Both the position numbers and the translations under genes were made by a program. From the NCBI RefSeq assembly GCF_027912675.1, contig NZ_CP115757.1, positions 2,729,501-2,793,500 on the forward strand: a stretch of DNA of 64,000 bases, read 5' to 3'. This DNA is from Paracoccus sp. SCSIO 75233. Lineage in GTDB: Bacteria > Pseudomonadota > Alphaproteobacteria > Rhodobacterales > Rhodobacteraceae. Below are positions 61,332-64,000 of this stretch, one piece after another. Within the stretch, counting starts at the first letter, position 1; every line of letters begins with the position of its first letter. Below the pieces are notes generated by a model. That model made no database searches. It was not told the origin of the DNA and saw nothing but the letters and a program-made list of their open reading frames with translations.

Positions 61332-62636
61332 TCATGGAATCCCCATCAAAACGCGGGGCAGAAACAGCGCGATGTCCGGGATATAAGTGACCAGCAGCAC
61401 AACCGGCAGATGACCGACCAGCATGAATTTGAGCGTCGGCTTGATATACTGATCAATCGTCTGGCCGCCGATGGCCCCGGACATGAACAAAAGGGGCGCA
61501 CAGGGCGGCGTCACATTCCCCAGCCCGAGATTCGTTCCGACGATTGCCGCAAAATGGATCGGGTGAATGCCCATTTCATTGGTGACCGGCAACAACACGA
61601 TCGCCGCCAGAACCGCGCCTGCCGTGTCGTCAACCAGCATGCCCAGCAGCAGGAGCAATATGTTGATCATCATCAGGATGACATATCTGTTGTCTGAGAG
61701 GGACAGCATGAAATCGGCGATTTCGCGCGGGATATTCTCCTGCACCATCGCGCGGCTCATGATGAACAGAAAGAACAGCATCATCATGATCGCGCCGGTA
61801 TTGCGCGATCCCTCGACCAGTGCCGCCGTCGTCGTCCGCAGGTTTAGGCCCTTGTAGATGACGAACCCGACCGGCAGCGTATAGACGAGCGCCACAGCCG
61901 CGGCTTCGGTCGGCGTAAAGATGCCCCCGTAAATCCCGCCCAGCATAATGCCGGGCATGAGCAGCGCCCAGAATGCGCTTTTGGTTGCGCTGCCGATCTT
62001 GCGGACACGATCCGGCAATGCCAGTTTCGGCTCCACCTCCAGATCCCGAAAACCGCGCGCCTGCACCAGATTGGTCACGATATAGATCCCCATGATCAGA
62101 AGCCCGGGGATGATCGTCGACAGGAAGCAGGCGGCGACAGATAACCCGCCGGTGATCGCGAACAGGATCATCGCCACGCTTGGCGGGATGAGGATTGCGA
62201 GGACCGAGGAACAGGCCACCAGCGCGACGGCATAGGCGCGCGGATAGCCGGCATCGACCATCCGGGGGATCATGATCGACCCGATGGCCGCAATCGCCGA
62301 TGACCCGCTGCCCGCAATCGCGCCGAATAGCGCGCAGGTCACGATGGTCACTGCGCCAAGCCCGCCCCGGATCGAGCCGACGAAGGCATTCACGAAGCGG
62401 ACGAGCTGATCGGAAATCCCGCTCGCCCCCATGAGGGACCCCGCAATGACGAAAAGCGGCAGCGCCAGAAGCGCGAACCCGCTTTCCTGCTGATAGGCAT
62501 AGGGGATCAGAAACTCGATATCGCGCCCGGTCATCACGGCGATGAGAAACGCGGCCAGCCCGAACACAAACGCGACCGGCACTTCAAGCAGCAGAAGGAC
62601 GACAATGACGACAAGCGCGAGAACCACTGCAGACAT
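61332..62636 (-). CDS. TRAP transporter large permease (DctM family)
   Basis: A 434-residue polytopic membrane protein: VVLLLLEVPVAFVFGLAAFL at the start, QQESGFALLALPLFVIAGSLMGASGISDQLV, GAIAGSGSSAIAAIGSIMIPRM, GIMLGGIYGGIFTPTEAAAVALVY and the late GLGNVTPPCAPLLFMSGAIG. These are DctM hallmarks. It moves an organic acid with sodium, using the binding protein encoded upstream. Start ATG 62636 shares one base with the small-permease stop. The cargo is not evident. Confidence 0.95.
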   Translation of the reverse strand: MSAVVLALVVIVVLLLLEVPVAFVFGLAAFLIAVMTGRDIEFLIPYAYQQESGFALLALPLFVIAGSLMGASGISDQLVRFVNAFVGSIRGGLGAVTIVTCALFGAIAGSGSSAIAAIGSIMIPRMVDAGYPRAYAVALVACSSVLAILIPPSVAMILFAITGGLSVAACFLSTIIPGLLIMGIYIVTNLVQARGFRDLEVEPKLALPDRVRKIGSATKSAFWALLMPGIMLGGIYGGIFTPTEAAAVALVYTLPVGFVIYKGLNLRTTTAALVEGSRNTGAIMMMLFFLFIMSRAMVQENIPREIADFMLSLSDNRYVILMMINILLLLLGMLVDDTAGAVLAAIVLLPVTNEMGIHPIHFAAIVGTNLGLGNVTPPCAPLLFMSGAIGGQTIDQYIKPTLKFMLVGHLPVVLLVTYIPDIALFLPRVLMGIP

Positions 62637-63154
62637 CAGACGGCCTCTTTCCCGGTGCCCCGGCAGGACCGGAAATCGCGGATGGTCTGCATCATGAGGA
62701 AGAAGACGATCAGGGCGAAGCCAGCCACCATACCGGCAACCCAAAGCATGCGCGGCCATTGCAGATAGGTGCTTTTCCGCCCCTTCTCCATCGTGAACCA
62801 GCCATATTGCCATGCGTAGTAAAATGCGACCGACGCCACGAACAGGCATACCGCCGAGCCCATGAACCGGACATACCGGCGATGCCTTTCACGCGTGACG
62901 ATCAGGTCTAGCGCGCCGCCGCAGATATGCGCACGCGTGCCTGTCACATAGGCCCCGCTCATGAAATAAAGCCAGATGCCCAGCAGAGCCGCAGCTTCCT
63001 CGATCGCCAGGAACGGGTTCGACATTCCGTAGCGCATGATCACCGTGGCCAGGATCAGCAGCGCCAGCGACAACCCGAAAAATACCATTGCACCCTTGAG
63101 AACCACCAGCAGCCATCTTTCAGCGGCTGTTTCAGCGTTCGCCCGATCGGACAT
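62636..63154 (-). CDS. TRAP transporter small permease (DctQ family)
   Basis: The 172-residue four-helix membrane protein shows the DctQ pattern VFFGLSLALLILATVIMRYGMSNPFLAIEEAAALLGIWLYFMSGAYVTGTRAHI, with the conserved Glu-Glu segment. ATG 63154 (MSDRANAETAAER) has GAGGAAAT before it and is favoured over the ATG at 63178. It lies between the binding protein gene and DctM in the usual order. Confidence 0.92.
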   Translation of the reverse strand: MSDRANAETAAERWLLVVLKGAMVFFGLSLALLILATVIMRYGMSNPFLAIEEAAALLGIWLYFMSGAYVTGTRAHICGGALDLIVTRERHRRYVRFMGSAVCLFVASVAFYYAWQYGWFTMEKGRKSTYLQWPRMLWVAGMVAGFALIVFFLMMQTIRDFRSCRGTGKEAV

Positions 63155-63231
63155 ATTTCCTCGGTCGTTTGAAATCATGGGTGAACTGCCCGGGGTTAGG
63201 ACACCCGGGCAGTCGGACGATTTCGCAAGGC

Positions 63232-64000
63232 TCAGTTGATACCGGCTGCAGCTTTCAGGGCGTTGAGCGTTTCTGCACCGACAACCTCCTCAAGGTAAGG
63301 CCATTCCTTGTCGTAGACGATCTGCTTGGCGGCGGCGAGTTGCTCATCGGAGAACTCGATGACCTCGATACCGGCTTCGCGAACATCCTCGCGGGTCTTT
63401 TCGCTGATGCTCTGGGCTTCATCCCACGCCCAATTGACAGATGTGTCGGCGGCGGCCTGAATATTGGCGCGGTCTTCCTCGGCCAGACCGTCCCACCAAT
63501 CCTTGTTCACCATCCAGAACGCATGTTCGAAATAGTCCTTGCTGTAGACATAGCTTTCCAGAACATCGCGCATCTGCCAGATTTCCGACGGCGGCCCAAA
63601 GGCGCGAGCATCGACCGAGCCCAATTGCAGCGCCGTATAAAGCTCTGAGAACGCCATCGGCACCGGGCTGAAGCCAAGCGCCTCGAAACGCTTGATGGCG
63701 CCTTCCTGGCTCGGGACGCGGATCTTGATGCCGCTGGCTTCGTCGGGCAGGTTGAGCGGCGTTTTGCCCACGCCTTTACGCATCGCATATCCGACGAAGT
63801 CGACGGGCAGCACGCCGACCAGCTTCAAATCCAGATCCGCAAGGATCTCGTCATAGACCGGGATGATCGCGCCGCCCGGACCGTAAAGCTCGCGTGCCTG
63901 TTCCCAGCTATCGACCACATATCCGGCGATGAAGACATTCAGGCGCGGATCAAACTCGGTCGCCGCAAAGGTCATGGTCATCGGGATGGCACCCTGAATG
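63232..64000 (-). CDS. TRAP transporter binding protein (DctP family), N-terminus outside window
   Basis: The visible 256 residues are the C-terminal two-thirds of a DctP-type periplasmic protein. The frame stays open to the right edge (IQGAIPMTMTFAATEF), so the start and signal peptide lie beyond 64000. Family features include IPVYDEIL, GVGKTPLNLPDEASGIKIRVPSQEGAIKRFEALGFSPVPMAFSELYTALQLGSVDA, with the conserved Arg that holds the substrate carboxylate, and NKDWWDGLAEEDRANIQAAA. It is 77 bases upstream of the small permease gene. Confidence 0.94.
   Translation of the reverse strand, partial: IQGAIPMTMTFAATEFDPRLNVFIAGYVVDSWEQARELYGPGGAIIPVYDEILADLDLKLVGVLPVDFVGYAMRKGVGKTPLNLPDEASGIKIRVPSQEGAIKRFEALGFSPVPMAFSELYTALQLGSVDARAFGPPSEIWQMRDVLESYVYSKDYFEHAFWMVNKDWWDGLAEEDRANIQAAADTSVNWAWDEAQSISEKTREDVREAGIEVIEFSDEQLAAAKQIVYDKEWPYLEEVVGAETLNALKAAAGIN

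Noticed and set aside
1..64000. CRISPR arrays, tRNA/rRNA genes, integrases or phage genes
   Set aside because: None seen: no spaced direct repeats, cloverleaf genes or recombinase motifs were found on reading.

Overview
The window is GC-rich alphaproteobacterial chromosome, most like Rhodobacteraceae (Paracoccus/roseobacter-type). Support comes from a PutA without a DNA-binding domain beside an Lrp-family regulator, a DUF2849-cysI-cysH sulfur cluster next to its own Lrp-type gene, TRAP and sugar ABC importers, and dense operons whose start and stop codons overlap. I saw no rRNA, tRNA, CRISPR array, intact insertion sequence or phage genes.

Layout. 1-8.1 kb: a left-truncated GntR regulator, a hydroxyproline-type deaminase, putA, a family 61 glycosyltransferase and a PutR-like regulator. 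8.2-10.5 kb: a phospholipid-synthesis trio (plsC, cdsA-like, CDP-alcohol transferase). 10.7-15.2 kb: an RND efflux adaptor and pump. 15.4-22.5 kb: nitronate monooxygenase, an APS-reductase fusion with sulfite reductase, an Lrp regulator, free methionine sulfoxide reductase, a GFA-family protein and a saccharopine-dehydrogenase-like protein. REP-like GTAG-headed hairpins sit directly behind several stop codons in the first 15.5 kb.

22.9-40.5 kb is the most interesting part. Twelve tightly packed genes on the minus strand encode a biotin-dependent 5-oxoprolinase-type (lactam-opening) enzyme set, a TorT-like/ribose-type ABC importer, GABA transaminase, succinate semialdehyde dehydrogenase, and the molybdenum-hydroxylase maturation proteins XdhC and MobA-like. 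Divergently, a LysR regulator is followed by a three-subunit molybdenum hydroxylase, the likely client of XdhC/MobA. Two matching ATCGG-N5-CCGAT operators lie in the divergent gap. I infer one pathway: import of an N-heterocycle, Mo-dependent hydroxylation to a lactam, ATP- and biotin-dependent ring opening, then transamination and oxidation to a dicarboxylate.

41-43.4 kb: a CaiB-type CoA transferase paired with a solute-binding-protein homologue that has no signal peptide. 43.4-55.3 kb: an IclR-flanked L-fucose-type oxidative pathway (ABC importer, mutarotase, dehydrogenase, lactonase, fuconate dehydratase, keto-deoxy-fuconate dehydrogenase, diketo hydrolase), giving pyruvate and lactate, with an extra enolase-superfamily enzyme and a MaoC-like protein.

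55.3-61.2 kb: an unusual module: a peptidoglycan-binding/amidase-like protein whose catalytic Cys appears to be Ser, a winged-helix/TPR regulator, a PAP2/vanadium-haloperoxidase-like protein with an N-terminal Gly-Gly-Thr repeat, and an overlapping subtilisin-like protease. 61.3-64 kb: a TRAP transporter, its binding protein cut by the right edge.
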